This document shows, piece by piece, positions 6,261 to 6,276 of a DNA stretch of 6,276 nt. The notes below the pieces were generated by a model. That model saw nothing but the letters and a program-made list of their open reading frames with translations, was not told where the DNA came from and did not search any database. The position numbers were made by a program, and so were the translations under genes. This stretch comes from Elusimicrobiota bacterium (GTDB taxonomy: Bacteria > Elusimicrobiota > Endomicrobiia > CG1-02-37-114 > JAHJSO01). Position 1 is the first letter of the stretch; every line of letters starts with the position of its first letter. The DNA is taken from positions 1-6,276 of the forward strand of contig JAHJSO010000152.1 of the NCBI GenBank assembly GCA_018830385.1. Reading direction: 5' to 3'.

Positions 6261-6276
6261 ATGATGTTGAACGGGA
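6261..6276 (+). CDS. Possible start of a further downstream gene, cut by the window edge
   Basis: ATGATGTTG begins 21 bases after the CNNM stop, on the same strand and in keeping with the tight spacing of the run. AGGG at 6243-6246 is rather far to be its ribosome site. Only five codons are visible, so neither product nor reality can be judged. Confidence 0.2.

Overview
The window is a stretch of bacterial chromosome with a short repeat cluster at the left edge followed by a compact, all-forward gene run: aspS, a small secreted LysM protein, phoH (ybeZ), a membrane HD-family c-di-AMP phosphodiesterase (PgpH/YqfF family), ybeY and a CNNM/CBS protein of the HlyC/CorC family. No rRNA, tRNA, CRISPR array, prophage, transposase or defence gene is visible. 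This is ordinary core-genome content with unusual variants of familiar proteins, and I did not find a new multi-gene system.

Organism. Base composition is moderate. The promoter-side repeat, built on TGTCATTGCGAG...GGCAAT, belongs to a type of small palindromic repeat I associate with several uncultured or deep-branching bacterial groups (Omnitrophota, Nitrospirota, anammox planctomycetes and relatives). The AspRS is the long bacterial type with a GAD insertion and appears non-discriminating. The YbeY has Asp in place of the third metal-binding His. Together these point to an uncultured, probably Gram-negative lineage near the PVC or Omnitrophota region. That placement is an inference; the sequence does not fix the phylum.

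Layout. Positions 1-140 are four perfect 35-bp tandem copies of a hairpin-forming repeat. Positions 161-242 hold a divergent copy in reverse orientation and a duplicated 22-bp end fragment. AspS starts at 276 without a clear ribosome binding site. Its stop overlaps the start of the LysM gene (ATGA at 2057-2060). After 33 bases comes phoH, which overlaps the HD gene by 8 bases. The HD gene overlaps ybeY by 47 bases, and ybeY overlaps the CNNM gene through ATGA at 5232-5235. This packing indicates one polycistronic, translationally coupled unit. No terminator is visible before the right edge.

How the genes fit together. PhoH-HD-YbeY-CorC is a familiar conserved neighbourhood in bacteria: an RNA-linked ATPase, a c-di-AMP phosphodiesterase, the rRNA-maturation endonuclease and a divalent-cation or membrane protein. 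Here tRNA charging (aspS) and a periplasmic peptidoglycan-binding protein are attached at the front. Three proteins depart from the textbook form: the HD phosphodiesterase lacks the extracytoplasmic sensor domain, the CNNM protein lacks the C-terminal CorC_HlyC domain, and YbeY has an altered metal site.
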